Below are positions 34,837-44,194 of a DNA stretch of 64,000 nucleotides, one piece after another (position 1 is the stretch's first letter; each line of letters begins with the position of its first letter). The translations under genes were made by a program, and so were the position numbers. The notes under the pieces are model-generated. The model worked only from the letters and a program-made list of their open reading frames with translations. It ran no database searches and was not told the origin of the DNA. The DNA is taken from positions 26,047 to 90,046 of the forward strand of contig JADJLL010000017.1 in assembly GCA_016710095.1 (NCBI GenBank). Direction: 5' to 3'. The DNA is from Candidatus Eiseniibacteriota bacterium. GTDB lineage: Bacteria > Eisenbacteria > RBG-16-71-46.

Positions 34837-34993
34837 TCACGAGCATGCGCAGGTTGAGCACCGCGAAGCGCAGCAACTGCCAGGGCAGGAACGTGCGCAT
34901 GAAGACCGTGCCCGGCGTGGGGCGTGTCGCGTAGAACGATTCGCGCAGATGCGCGGCTTCCGGTGCCGACTTCGTCTCGCTCATGGGCGTCAC
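34805..34993 (-). CDS. Small hydrophobic-segment ORF coupled to the SQR-like gene
   Basis: A 62-residue ORF whose GTG overlaps the stop of the preceding flavoprotein gene (GTGA), the arrangement expected for translational coupling. An ATG three codons later is an alternative start. The sequence has a polar N terminus (ETKSAPEAAHLRESFYATRP) and one amphipathic/hydrophobic stretch (FMRTFLPWQLLRFAVLNLRM). It could be a small membrane-associated partner of the quinone-linked enzyme. I know no family for it. It overlaps the convergent DUF1361 gene end, so chance remains possible. Confidence 0.5.
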   Translation of the reverse strand: MTPMSETKSAPEAAHLRESFYATRPTPGTVFMRTFLPWQLLRFAVLNLRMLVIIGKSHEGQH

Positions 34994-36447
34994 TCCGGGA
35001 TCAGGGTCCAGCCGGGATTCAGGCGGGCCTTGTAGAGGAACATGTGGTGCAGAATGATCTTGATCCAGTGCCCGGCGAGACCGATTTCGCCGAACGTGAG
35101 ATCGAGATCACGGCCGTACTCGGGGTACTTGTCGAAGTCCGGCACGATCGGGAACACCGTCATCGAGGCCGCCGTCCCGGTGAACGGATTCGCGCCCGCG
35201 GACGCCACGCACGCCGCGCCCATCTCGGCCATGGAGGCCGTGTGCTTCGGGCGGTCCGCGCCGCGCACGAGGTCCACGATGTTGTGCGCGACCGCCTTGC
35301 CGATCATCGCCGAAGGCATGCCGGTGCGCGGCGGCGCCGGAGCGATGAGCGTGCCCGCGGGGTTCTGCCGCGGACGTGAGATCGCGTGCGGGGGCGCGAA
35401 CGCGATCCCGGCGGCGAAGATGTTCCGGTGCGTCACGGACTGGTACGTGCGCGGCCAGTCGGCGGCGCGCCACTGCTCGTAGGGCTTCGCCGTGTAGTCG
35501 GCATCCACGCGCATGAACCCGCTCGGCGCGAACATGCGGGACGTGATGTCGGCGCCGGCCCGGTCGAACGCCTGCAGGCCCACGCCCGAGAACGGCGGCA
35601 GCAGCATGGCGAAGTCGAACTCGGCGGTCTTCTCCTCGCCGTCGAGCGTCACGTAGTGGGCGCGCCCCGGCTCGACCTTCTGCACCGCCGCGCGCGTGAT
35701 CCAGCGCAACCCGCGCTCCGCGAAGAGCGACTCCGTGAAGATCTTGCTCGGCGTGACGTAGCCGCCCATGCGCACGTGCATGCCACCCATGCCGAAGTCA
35801 CCCATCTCGTATTCGTTCGAGATCCAGGTGATGTCGGCCATGTGGCGCACCTTGCGCGCGCGAAGCTCGAACTCGAGGTTGACGATGTACTCGAACGCAG
35901 CACCCTGGCAGGTGCAGCCGCCGTGGCCGGTGCCCACGAGGAAGCGCTGCCGCTCCCCGCGCTTCATGCGTTCCACCGCGGCGTCGAGCGCGCGTGCGGC
36001 CTGCTGCGCGTGATGTTCGGTGCAGACGGACAGGCTGTTGCCCGCGTCCGGCCCGAGTCCCTCGGTCGCGCCGAAGTTCAGCTTCGGACCGGTCGCGTTC
36101 ACGAGGTAGTCGTAGCGCACTTCCTTGCGTTCGCCTTCGTGCCCGGCGAGCGTGGACTCGATCACCACGTACGGCGCCGGATCACTCGCATTGCCGTCGG
36201 GATGCAGCGCCAGCGCACGCGCCTGCTCGAACACGATGCCGGCGCGCCGGTAGACGGGCTCGAGCGCGAAGGTGACCTGCTTCGGCTGCATGAGGCCGAC
36301 CCCGACCCAGATGTTCGAGGGGATCCAGTTGTAGGTCGGCTTCGGTGAGACCACGACGACTTCGGCCTCACGACCGAGCCACTGCTTGAGGAAGGCGGCT
36401 GCGGTGTGGCCGGCGACGCCGGCTCCGAGCACCACGACTCGAGTCAT
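34990..36447 (-). CDS. Sulfide:quinone oxidoreductase-like FAD-dependent enzyme
   Basis: A 485-residue flavoprotein of the NDH-2/SQR superfamily. The N-terminal dinucleotide motif is MTRVVVLGAGVAGHTAAAFL. SQR-like features are VVVSPKPTYNWIPSNIWVGV, a Cys-rich GTGHGGCTCQGAAFEYIV, DYLVNATGPKLNFGATEGLG, and a C-terminal membrane-binding region with helices around AGHWIKIILHHMFLYKARLN. A further Cys is in MAEMGAACVASAG. These cysteines could form the redox-active pair of sulfide oxidation, but the family also includes polysulfide- and NADH-using enzymes, so the substrate is tentative. The ATG at 36447 was chosen because the Rossmann strand begins there. The small downstream ORF is translationally coupled. 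Confidence 0.82.
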   Translation of the reverse strand: MTRVVVLGAGVAGHTAAAFLKQWLGREAEVVVVSPKPTYNWIPSNIWVGVGLMQPKQVTFALEPVYRRAGIVFEQARALALHPDGNASDPAPYVVIESTLAGHEGERKEVRYDYLVNATGPKLNFGATEGLGPDAGNSLSVCTEHHAQQAARALDAAVERMKRGERQRFLVGTGHGGCTCQGAAFEYIVNLEFELRARKVRHMADITWISNEYEMGDFGMGGMHVRMGGYVTPSKIFTESLFAERGLRWITRAAVQKVEPGRAHYVTLDGEEKTAEFDFAMLLPPFSGVGLQAFDRAGADITSRMFAPSGFMRVDADYTAKPYEQWRAADWPRTYQSVTHRNIFAAGIAFAPPHAISRPRQNPAGTLIAPAPPRTGMPSAMIGKAVAHNIVDLVRGADRPKHTASMAEMGAACVASAGANPFTGTAASMTVFPIVPDFDKYPEYGRDLDLTFGEIGLAGHWIKIILHHMFLYKARLNPGWTLIPE

Positions 36448-36542
36448 CCGTGCACCTCCGCGCGTGTTCGGACGCGCGGACGCGCGCCCGGCGAGTGGGA
36501 GCCGTGAGGAGGCGTCGGGATTCACGGCGGCGCGAACGCGAC

Positions 36543-36576
36543 GAGGCCCGGGGGGAGAACGCTCCCTCCGGGCCTC
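36543..36576 (-). terminator. Hairpin terminator after the chemoreceptor gene
   Basis: A GC-rich stem pairing GAGGCCCGG with CCGGGCCTC, extended by partial GGGGAG/CTCCCT pairing, lies about 20 bases past the chemoreceptor stop on the minus strand. Confidence 0.6.
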
Positions 36577-36597
36577 TCGACTCCGACCTCTCCCGCG

Positions 36598-38136
36598 TCA
36601 GATCCGGAAGCGGTCCACCTGCGCCATCACGGCCTGCGTCTGCTCGGTGAGCTCGCCGGCCGTGCCCGCGAGTTCGGCGGTCTGCGCCGCGCTCGCCTGC
36701 GTGACCGAGTCCATCTGCGTCACGGCCTGGTTCACCTGCTCGATGCCCGTCGCCTGCTCGCGGCTCGAGGCGGCGATCTCGGCGACGATGTCCGTCACGC
36801 GCTTCACCGACTGCACGATCTCCTCGAGCGTCTTGCCGGACTGGTTCACGAGCGTGCTGCCGGACTCCACCTTCTCGACCGAGTCGTGAATGAGTCCCTT
36901 GATCTCGCGCGCCGACGCCGCGGAGCGCTGCGCGAGGTTGCGCACTTCGCCCGCGACCACCGCGAAGCCGCGGCCCATCTCGCCCGCGCGCGCCGCTTCG
37001 ACCGCCGCGTTCAGCGCGAGCAGGTTCGTCTGGAACGCGATCTCGTCGATCGCCGTGATGATGTCCGCGATCTTGCGCGAGGAGGCGTGGATCTCGCCCA
37101 TCGCCTCGACCGCGGAGCCGACGACGCGTCCGCCCTTCTCGGCCACTTCGCGCGCGCCCTGCGCGAGCTGCGCGGCCTGCTGGGCGTTGTCGGCGTTCTG
37201 CTTCACCGCCGACGTCATCTGTTCGAGCGACGCCGCGGTCTCCTCGAGCGAGGACGCCTGGCGCTGCGCGCCCTCGGAGATCGCGCCTGCCGCTTCCGAG
37301 ACACGCTCCGCCGCTCCGGCCGTTCCTTCGGCCGACTCACGCATGCGCGACATCGCGGACTGGAAGCCCTCGAGCATGACGTTCATCGCCCGAGCCATGT
37401 CCCCGAGTTCGTCCTGCGTGGACACGCTCGCACGCGACGTGAGGTCGCCCTCCGACGCGGACGTGATCGTGCCGTGCACCGACTTGAGTTCACGCGTGAC
37501 CATCTCGGCGAGCAGGTGCGTGAACAGCCAGCCCATGAGCCACGCGAACAGGATCGCGCCGACCAGGATCACGCGCTGACGCCAGATCTCGCTCTGGAGC
37601 TGGCTGACGTAGATGCCCGCGCCGACGATCCAGCCCCAGTCGGTCGTGCCCTTCACGTACGAGATCTTGCCGACGGGCTTCTTCTCACCCGGCTTCGGCC
37701 ACATGTACTCGACCGATCCGGCGCCCTTGGTCTTCACGACGTCGACGAACGCGAGGAAGAGGTGCTTGCCCTTCGGGTCGGCCATCTCGCCGAGGTCCTT
37801 GCCGTCGAGCTCGGGCTTCATGGGGTGCATGACCATCTTCGGCCCCATGTCGTTGATCCAGAAATAGCCGTCGGCGCCGAATCGCAGGTCGCGCACCTGC
37901 GCGATCGCCTCGGCCTGCGCGACCTCGACGGACACCTCACCCGCTTTCGCCGCGGCGATGTGGTGCTCGATCAGCGTCGCCGCCGACTCGACGAGGTTCT
38001 GCATGCGCGCGGTCTCGCGCTCGTACATCTGGCGCTCGCTCTGCCATTCCGTGGCCACCATGGCGATCACGGAACAGGCGAGCACCGAGATGCCCACGAG
38101 ACGAAGTTTCCAACCGAGTTTCAGCTTCGCGAACAT
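36598..38136 (-). CDS. Methyl-accepting chemotaxis protein with single-Cache sensor
   Basis: A 512-residue chemoreceptor. TM1 at about 12-30 (LVGISVLACSVIAMVATEW), then a periplasmic sCache_2 domain with FGADGYFWINDMGPKMVMHP, LDGKDLGEMADPKGKHLFLA, and GTTDWGWIVGAGIYVSQLQS. TM2 follows (VILVGAILFAWLMGWLFTHL), then HAMP. The highly conserved signalling hairpin tip is EIAFQTNLLALNAAVEAARA with GEMGRGFAVVAGEVRNLAQR. The protein ends without a CheR-docking pentapeptide. It should report extracellular small organic ligands to CheA/CheW, which are encoded elsewhere. It lies 58 bases after the porin gene stop and may be co-transcribed with it. Confidence 0.95.
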   Translation of the reverse strand: MFAKLKLGWKLRLVGISVLACSVIAMVATEWQSERQMYERETARMQNLVESAATLIEHHIAAAKAGEVSVEVAQAEAIAQVRDLRFGADGYFWINDMGPKMVMHPMKPELDGKDLGEMADPKGKHLFLAFVDVVKTKGAGSVEYMWPKPGEKKPVGKISYVKGTTDWGWIVGAGIYVSQLQSEIWRQRVILVGAILFAWLMGWLFTHLLAEMVTRELKSVHGTITSASEGDLTSRASVSTQDELGDMARAMNVMLEGFQSAMSRMRESAEGTAGAAERVSEAAGAISEGAQRQASSLEETAASLEQMTSAVKQNADNAQQAAQLAQGAREVAEKGGRVVGSAVEAMGEIHASSRKIADIITAIDEIAFQTNLLALNAAVEAARAGEMGRGFAVVAGEVRNLAQRSAASAREIKGLIHDSVEKVESGSTLVNQSGKTLEEIVQSVKRVTDIVAEIAASSREQATGIEQVNQAVTQMDSVTQASAAQTAELAGTAGELTEQTQAVMAQVDRFRI

Positions 38137-38194
38137 GCCGACCTCCCAGGGCCGAATGCGAGGGACATCGCCCCTCCCCGATCGAGTGACGCCG

Positions 38195-40261
38195 TCAGAA
38201 GCCGACGGCGAGTTGCAGGTATCCCCAGTTCAGATCCGTTCCACCGCCCGTGCTCCGCACGAATTCTCCCGCCCAGAAGCGCGAGGCGCCGGCGAGAATG
38301 CTCACCTTGCCCCGCGTGTCCCAGCGCAGCGACGCGTCGAGCTCGCGGCCGAGCGTGTTGCCCGCCGTGCCCGCGGCGCTGCGGCGCAGCGTCGTGCCCG
38401 CGTCGTCGACCCACACGTCGCGCGGCTGGTCGAGCCGGAACACGTGTCCTTCGGCCTGCAGCGTCCAGCCCTTCGCCGGCGTCGTGCTGATGCCGGCGCA
38501 CTGGTCGCGCAGGTTGGAGGCGCCGGCCACGTCGAGCGCGCCCTGGTAGTTGTGCCCGCCCCAGTAGACGGGATCGAAGCGCTGGAACTTGCCGTCGGTG
38601 GGATCCTCGTCGCCGGTGGCGCGCATGTATTCGCCGAACACCTTCGTCTTCCACGCGCCGCGCAGGTCCGCGGTCACACGGCCCACGAAGAACCACGCGC
38701 GCACGGCGTCGCTCGCGCGCTGGCCGTTCTGCGTCGCGGCTTCGGCCCGCACGTCGAATCGCGGCTGCAGCACGCGCATGCGCAGGCCGCTCGTCGCGTC
38801 CATGAGCGCGCCCTTGCGGCCGGACTCGCTCGTCCAGCTCGCGTCGCCGAACGAGCGGCGGAAGTGATACGCCTCGAGCTCGTGCCCGCGCTTCGACTTG
38901 AACAGTCCGTCCACGCCGGAGAGCAGCCGGTCCTGGCCGATCAGGCGGCCTTCGCTGATCCACGACACGAAGCCGTCGATCTGCATGCGTGCGGGAGTCC
39001 AGCGCACGCGCGCGCCGTCGTAGGCGCGGCCCGCGTTGCCCCAGTCGGCGCCCGCGACCACGCGGCCTTCGCCGTACGCGAGCGTCTGGCGGCCGACGCG
39101 CACGCTCAGCGGGTGCTGACCGACCGAGTCGAGGTCCACGTACGCGTGATAGAGATCCACGTTCGCGAGCGTGCCGCTCGGCGAACCTTCGGCGCCCATC
39201 GTGCGCGCGTCCTGGAGCACGAAGTAGCCGCGCACCTGCGGCGCCATGCGCACCGTCGCGCCGACGCGCGTGCGCATGATCGACAGGTCGCCACGTTCGC
39301 CGAGCGTCTGCGTGCCCGCGCGGCCGAACGTGCCGGGCACGCGGTAGTCGAGCAGCGTGCGCGCTTCGTAGCGGTAGCGCAGCTGGCCTTCCCACGCGAT
39401 CGGCAGCGCGGCCGGCGACGGCGCGCCGGGCGATGCGACGCGCGCCGGAAGCGCGGCGGCGCTCGCGTTCACCGATGCCGACGCCGCCGGCACACCGGCG
39501 GACGACGGGCTGAGCGAAGCGGGCGCGTTCATCGGCAGCACGTCCACGCTCGCACCGCCCTGCTCGAGCATCTGCTTCACGTTCGCGACGATGCTCGGAT
39601 CCGCCCCGTTCGAGATGAGCGCGATGCGCGGCCCGGGAATGACGGGCAGCGGCTTGGCTTCCGTGGCGGGCGCCGCGAGTTCGGCCGCGGGCTTCACGGC
39701 CGCCGCGACGGGCGAGACGGGCGAGACGCTGTCCGCGACGGCGGGAACCGTCGCGACTTCCGCGGGCGGAGCGACGATCGAGTCGGCCATGGGCACCGGC
39801 AGCGGAATCGCCGCCATGCCGGAGTCCGCCGCGCTCGTGAAGCTCTCCGGTTCCGCCTGCGGCACCACCGGTGTTTCGGGTTCGGGCTCCGGCTGTGGAC
39901 CGAACGGAACGAGCGAAGGGAGAGGAGGCGCGACGCCGTCGGCGGGCGATGCCGCCTTCGGCGCGCGGGCGACCCGCGTGATGGTGGTCACGGTGGTCAC
40001 CACGGTGAGGGCACCATTCGAGCTGTCGGCGATGGTGGTGGTGTCTGCCGTGACGGTGGTCACGGCGAATGGCGGAGCGACAGCGGCCACGCTGTCACTC
40101 TGCGTCGAGGCGACGGTCGTCGTCACACTCGCCGCCGTGTCGGCGGCGCCGGTCTCCGCCGGCTTCGAGGGGGACTCGGAGCCGGCCCGCGCTCCCGCCG
40201 CGCTCACGATCGCGAGCGCCGCGCACATCGATAGCCAGAGCATGTGATTCTTGCTGGCCAT
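38195..40261 (-). CDS. Outer-membrane alginate-export-like porin with long disordered N-terminal region
   Basis: A 688-residue protein with signal peptide (KNHMLWLSMCAALAIVSAAG) and a GGAGAGAGG ribosome-binding site. Residues about 25-205 are low-complexity, rich in Ala, Pro, Val, Thr and Ser (VTTTVASTQSDSVAAVAPPF), followed by a short folded-looking segment (RIALISNGADPSIVANVKQM). From about 265 it is a barrel of the alginate-export/OprD-like type: WEGQLRYRYEARTLLDYRVP, VRGYFVLQDARTMG, HAYVDLDSVGQHPLSVRVGR, QTLAYGEGRVVAGADWGNAG, DLRGAWKTKVFGEYMRATGD, and ending in LQLAVGF with the terminal Phe typical of barrels. Probably an outer-membrane channel for an unknown solute; the downstream chemoreceptor may sense the same compound. 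Confidence 0.85.
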   Translation of the reverse strand: MASKNHMLWLSMCAALAIVSAAGARAGSESPSKPAETGAADTAASVTTTVASTQSDSVAAVAPPFAVTTVTADTTTIADSSNGALTVVTTVTTITRVARAPKAASPADGVAPPLPSLVPFGPQPEPEPETPVVPQAEPESFTSAADSGMAAIPLPVPMADSIVAPPAEVATVPAVADSVSPVSPVAAAVKPAAELAAPATEAKPLPVIPGPRIALISNGADPSIVANVKQMLEQGGASVDVLPMNAPASLSPSSAGVPAASASVNASAAALPARVASPGAPSPAALPIAWEGQLRYRYEARTLLDYRVPGTFGRAGTQTLGERGDLSIMRTRVGATVRMAPQVRGYFVLQDARTMGAEGSPSGTLANVDLYHAYVDLDSVGQHPLSVRVGRQTLAYGEGRVVAGADWGNAGRAYDGARVRWTPARMQIDGFVSWISEGRLIGQDRLLSGVDGLFKSKRGHELEAYHFRRSFGDASWTSESGRKGALMDATSGLRMRVLQPRFDVRAEAATQNGQRASDAVRAWFFVGRVTADLRGAWKTKVFGEYMRATGDEDPTDGKFQRFDPVYWGGHNYQGALDVAGASNLRDQCAGISTTPAKGWTLQAEGHVFRLDQPRDVWVDDAGTTLRRSAAGTAGNTLGRELDASLRWDTRGKVSILAGASRFWAGEFVRSTGGGTDLNWGYLQLAVGF

Positions 40262-40713
40262 GATTCCTCTCTCCTTCACGTGCAGCACCAAGAAGACGAA
40301 AGCAGGCGCCGCGCACCGTCGGGCACGCGCCGCCTGCGTGAGTTCAAGTTCGACCGGTGACCGCCTGCCGCGGGTGCAGACCCTCACGCTCGCGGCGCGA
40401 AGCGCGACGAGCGAGTTCCCGCGCGAGCGAAGCGATGCGGGAAGTGGGATTGCCGACTCGGTACGGCCACATGATTCGCGATCCGCTTGGGCCGCGAGGG
40501 ACGGTCCGGTTGCACTGCACACGGGGACAGCCGCGCTGGCGGAAACGCTCCACCCGGGATGCCCTCCGTGGAGGAATCTCGGTCGCGGAGGCCAAGGCTT
40601 GAGGGATGACGTCGGCCGGACGGCGTCGCGGGGACACGCTCGATCCGAGCGGAGCCGCCGCCGGGGAGCGTGCGACCGCCGCACGTGGCGGCGCGTACGG
40701 CGCTTGCGCGCCG
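40262..40713. other. 452-base intergenic region, no gene recognised
   Basis: Upstream of the porin gene and downstream of the MFS gene. It contains several GC-rich imperfect inverted repeats (for example GCAGGCG near 40304 with CGCCTGC near 40331) but no tRNA, riboswitch or protein gene I can support on either strand. It presumably holds the porin promoter and the MFS terminator. Confidence 0.5.
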
Positions 40714-41916
40714 TCAGTGCGCCGCGAGCCGCTCCTTGCGCAGCCGCATGAGCGCGCGGGCGAGCAGCAGGTGCCCGCCGCAGACCGCCGCGCCGACGGC
40801 GAAACACACCGCCCACAGCCCCGTGCGCCCGAACGTCTCGAGCAGCCACGTGCCGGCGACGGGCGCGGCGCACACCGCGGCGCCGAACGACATGCTGTAG
40901 GCGCCCAGGTAGCGCCCGCGCAGTTCGACCGGCGCGAGGTCGGCCACGAGCGCGTTGGCCACCGGCAGCACGGCCATCTCACCGAACGTCCAGACCACGA
41001 CCGCGGCCATGAACGTGGGCACGGAGCCGCAGAACGCGTGCAGCCCGAACCCCACTCCGATCGTCGCGGTGCCGATCGCCAGCACGCGCGAGCGGCTGTG
41101 CGCGGCGAGGATGGGATTGAGGATCGGCTGCAGGAACACGATCAGCACGCCGTTCAGCGCGAGCACCGAACCCAGCGCGACCTTGCTCAGCCCTCGCGCG
41201 GACATGTCGAGCGGGACCGTGGACGCGTTCTGCGAGAAGACGGCGGCGATCAGGAAGCTCAGCAGGAGGAACAGCACGAAGTGCACGTCGCGGTACGGCG
41301 CGACGAACTCGCTCCAGATCGCGGGCTTCTTCGCGCCCTCGGCGAGCGGCGCGCGCGCGGGCCGCGTCTCGGGGACGCCCATCGCGACGACCAGGCCGAA
41401 GAGGATCGTGGTGATCCCGTCGCCCACGAACAACCATCGGAACGACACACCGGCCAGAAGCCCGCCCAGCGTGATGCCGATCGCGTAGCCGAGATTGATG
41501 ACCCAGTAGAGGAGTCCCATGCCGCGCACGCGGTCGGCGCCCGGAAGCAGGTCGCTCATCGCCGCCTGCATGGCGGGCCGATACATCTCGCCCACCGCGG
41601 CGACCACGAAGACGGCCGGCGCGAGCCACTCGACACGTTCGACGAAGCCCAGCGCGATCATGCACGCGCCGCCGCCGATCAACGCGAACAGCATGATGGC
41701 GCGCCGCCCGACATGGTCGGCGAGGAATCCGCCGATCGGCCCGGCCGCCGTCGCGCCGGCGCCGTACACGGACAGGATGACGCCGGCCTGCACCATCGAA
41801 AGGTGGCGGGCCTGCGTGAGGTAGATCGCGAGGAAGGGCAGCACGAAGGCGCCCGCGCGGTTCACGAACGTGCCCGCGAAGAGAAACCAGAATGGCCGGG
41901 GCAGTCCCCCGGCCAT
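40714..41916 (-). CDS. MFS transporter (MdtH-like drug/solute exporter group)
   Basis: A 400-residue twelve-helix major facilitator. The A-loop motif is GGFLADHVGRRAIMLF (GxLaDrxGrk), and the N-terminal helix is FWFLFAGTFVNRAGAFVLPF. Later landmarks are SDLLPGADRVRGMGLLYWVI, GITLGGLLAGVSFRWLFVGD and ADLAPVELRGRYLGAYSMSF, the pattern of MdtH/YdeE-type exporters. Substrate unknown. I used the ATG 24 bases after the dehydratase stop; a TTG overlapping that stop (nine codons earlier) is an alternative that would add LNLSARLHQ. It is probably in one transcript with the upstream LeuD-LeuC fusion gene. Confidence 0.88.
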   Translation of the reverse strand: MAGGLPRPFWFLFAGTFVNRAGAFVLPFLAIYLTQARHLSMVQAGVILSVYGAGATAAGPIGGFLADHVGRRAIMLFALIGGGACMIALGFVERVEWLAPAVFVVAAVGEMYRPAMQAAMSDLLPGADRVRGMGLLYWVINLGYAIGITLGGLLAGVSFRWLFVGDGITTILFGLVVAMGVPETRPARAPLAEGAKKPAIWSEFVAPYRDVHFVLFLLLSFLIAAVFSQNASTVPLDMSARGLSKVALGSVLALNGVLIVFLQPILNPILAAHSRSRVLAIGTATIGVGFGLHAFCGSVPTFMAAVVVWTFGEMAVLPVANALVADLAPVELRGRYLGAYSMSFGAAVCAAPVAGTWLLETFGRTGLWAVCFAVGAAVCGGHLLLARALMRLRKERLAAH

Positions 41917-41939
41917 CTGGTGCAGACGCGCGGAGAGGT

Positions 41940-43974
41940 TCAAACCGCGAACGCTTCCGCTTCCCACTTCAAGCCGAGCGCGCTCGGCGGCGCCATGTAG
42001 CCGAGCAGCGCGCTGGACGCGACGACGCACGGGCTCGCGAGGAAGCCCTCGCCACCGAGCCCCATGCGGTTCGTCCAGTTGCGGTTGAACGTGGTGATCG
42101 CGCGCTGGCCGGCCGCGAGCTTGTCCGGTCCCTGCCCGAAACACGGCCCGCACCAGCTCTGCCGGATCTCGCCGCCCGCCGTGCGGAACACGTCGGCGAT
42201 GCTCTCGCCGCCGAGCCGCGGATCGGGACGCTCGATCTGCTCCTTCACGCCGCCGGAGCCCGGGAAGATCACGAACTCCTTCACGGCCTTCTCACGGCCC
42301 TGCGCGCGCGCGGCCTTCAGCACGAGCGCGGCGCTGAGCAGGTCGTCGTAGCCGCCGTTCGTGCACGAGCCGATCATCGCCTTGTCGAAGCCGAGCTTCT
42401 CCTTCGCGACCTCTTCCGCGTGGAACGCGTTGCCCGGGCTGAAGGGCTTCGCGATCATCGGCTGCACGTCGCCGAGCACGAGTTCCTCGTCGAGGTCCCA
42501 CGCGACGTCGGCGCCCGGCGCGATGCGCGGATACGGCAGGTCCTTCATGCCCTTCGCCGCGAACCAGGCGTAGGTGATGTCGTCCGGCGCGAAGATGCCG
42601 TTGTACGACTCGGCCTCGGCCATCATGTTGCAGATCGTGTTGCGGTACGCGACCGGCAGCTGCTGGTCGGCGTCCACGAACTCGACGCTCATGCCCTGCG
42701 ACTGCTTCGCGCCCCAGCGGCGCAGCAGTTCGAGCACGAGGTCCTTGCCCGTCACCCACGGCTGCAGCTTGCCGCGGAACACGACGCGGCGGCGCTTCGC
42801 GACCGTGGAATAGATGTAGCCCGTGCTCCAGCCGAAGCCGAGCGTCGTGCTGCCGACGCCGATGCCGATCGCGCCGTACGCGCCGTACGCGCGCGAGTGC
42901 GAGTCGGCGCCCGGGATCATCATGCCCGGGTGCACGAGACCCTGCTCGGGGAAATAGAAGTGGAAGATGCCGTCGCCCGGCGTCGCGTAGTACGGCTTCT
43001 CGATGGCGTGCAGCTTCGCGAACGCACGCCCGATGCTCGTCTGCTTGTCGTCCGAGTCCACGCCCGTGAACACGAAGTGGTCGTTCGCGATCGCGAGCTG
43101 GCGCGGCCAGATCGCGTTGCCGCCGGTGATCTGGTTGAACGTGTGAATCGAGAACGGCGCGGTGCCGTCGCTCGCGGGCAGCAGGTCGGCGTACACGCGC
43201 AGCGTCGCGCCCGGCTTCACCTCGGCGTCCTTGTCGACGCGGTGCGCCCACAGGATCTGCTCGGTCGTCGTGAGCGTGCGCGCGGTCTCGGCGTCCGGCC
43301 ACACGATCGCGGGCGGCGTCTCGACGCTCTTGCGGAACTCGCGGCGTCCGACGGCGAAGATGCCGCCCGAGCGGCGGATCTCGTCTTCCTTGCCCGTGAG
43401 CGGCACCGGCGCGTACGCCTTCCCCTGCGTCACGTTGCGCAGCGCGCGCGTGTCGGGGTCGAACTCGAACTCGTCACCGTCCTGCGCGTCGGCCACCGCC
43501 TCGGGCGCTCTGCACGACCTGCAGTCCGAGGTTGAACGAGTTGCGGCGGAAGATGTCGCCCATGTTGTTGCCGCACACGATCACCATCTCGAGTCCGGCC
43601 TCTTCCGCGACGCCCTTGAGACCGGCGGGGCTCATCTCGCGCGACGAGCCGATCGCGAAGCGGTCGCCCGCGATCACGAACGTCTGGCCCGAGTGCACGC
43701 GCGCGCGGAAGTCCGGCATGAGGTAGCGGAAGCTGCCGGCCTTCCAGCGCTCGTCGAGCGTCTCGAGCGACTCGCTCACGCAGTCGGCCGCCGGCGTGAT
43801 CTGGTCGGTGTCGACCGCATCGAGTTTCTTGCCCGGCACTTTGGCGTCCCAGAAGACGAGCGCCTTGCCGCGGATGGGCTGCGCGCCGGCGTAGGCGTCG
43901 CTCGAGGCGACGGCGGCGGGCAGCGAGGCGGCGGTGACACCGGGCTTGAGGCGCGCGGGCTGGAGCGTGTGCAT
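41940..43974 (-). CDS. Aconitase-superfamily hydratase, LeuD-like domain N-terminal to LeuC-like domain, one frameshift
   Basis: Reads as a single protein of about 677 residues if one base near 43505 is removed (agcgcccgag, three Cs for two). The N-terminal about 220 residues are the swivel domain: DAVDTDQITPAADCV, FAIGSSREMSPAGLKGVAEE, NNMGDIFRRNSFNLGLQVVQ, then after the break DGDEFEFDPDTRALRNVTQG. The rest is the Fe-S domain: FTGVDSDDKQTSIG, HPGMMIPGADSHSRAYGAYG, FDKAMIGSCTNGGYDDLLSA and SWCGPCFGQGPDKLAAG, with three Cys for a [4Fe-4S] cluster, and NRNWTNRMGLGGEGFLASPC. Order is reversed relative to ordinary aconitase (Fe-S first). Reaction could be isopropylmalate, homoaconitate or related hydration; no leucine genes lie nearby. 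Confidence 0.82.
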
Positions 43975-44041
43975 GCGAAAACCCCTCACGGGAGGCAGGT
44001 GGGTGGACCGATGGAGTAGGGACAGATCGGAAAGTGGCGCG

Positions 44042-44052
44042 GATGCTAGCCG
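44042..44052 (-). promoter_or_regulatory. Promoter-like motif upstream of the LeuD-LeuC fusion
   Basis: On the minus strand CGGCTAGCATC, about 67 bases before the start codon, fits the recurring GCTAnnnT pattern in the divergent region shared with the second FIST operon. Confidence 0.33.
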
Positions 44053-44194
44053 CGCGTGCGGGCGCGAATCAACCGCCCCCGCGCGTGGGGCGGCAAACGC
44101 CCGGATTCGGGATGCCCCACGCAGTCGCGCCTTGCCCGCCCCCCGCCCGCGGGCGCATGGTGCGCATCCCCTCTCCACCGGAACGGAGATCGTC

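Noticed and set aside
43474..43974. Separate LeuD-like gene ending near 43474
   Set aside because: The swivel domain clearly continues in the other frame (DGDEFEFDPDTRALRNVTQG), so a stop there would truncate the fold; a one-base error in a fused gene fits better.
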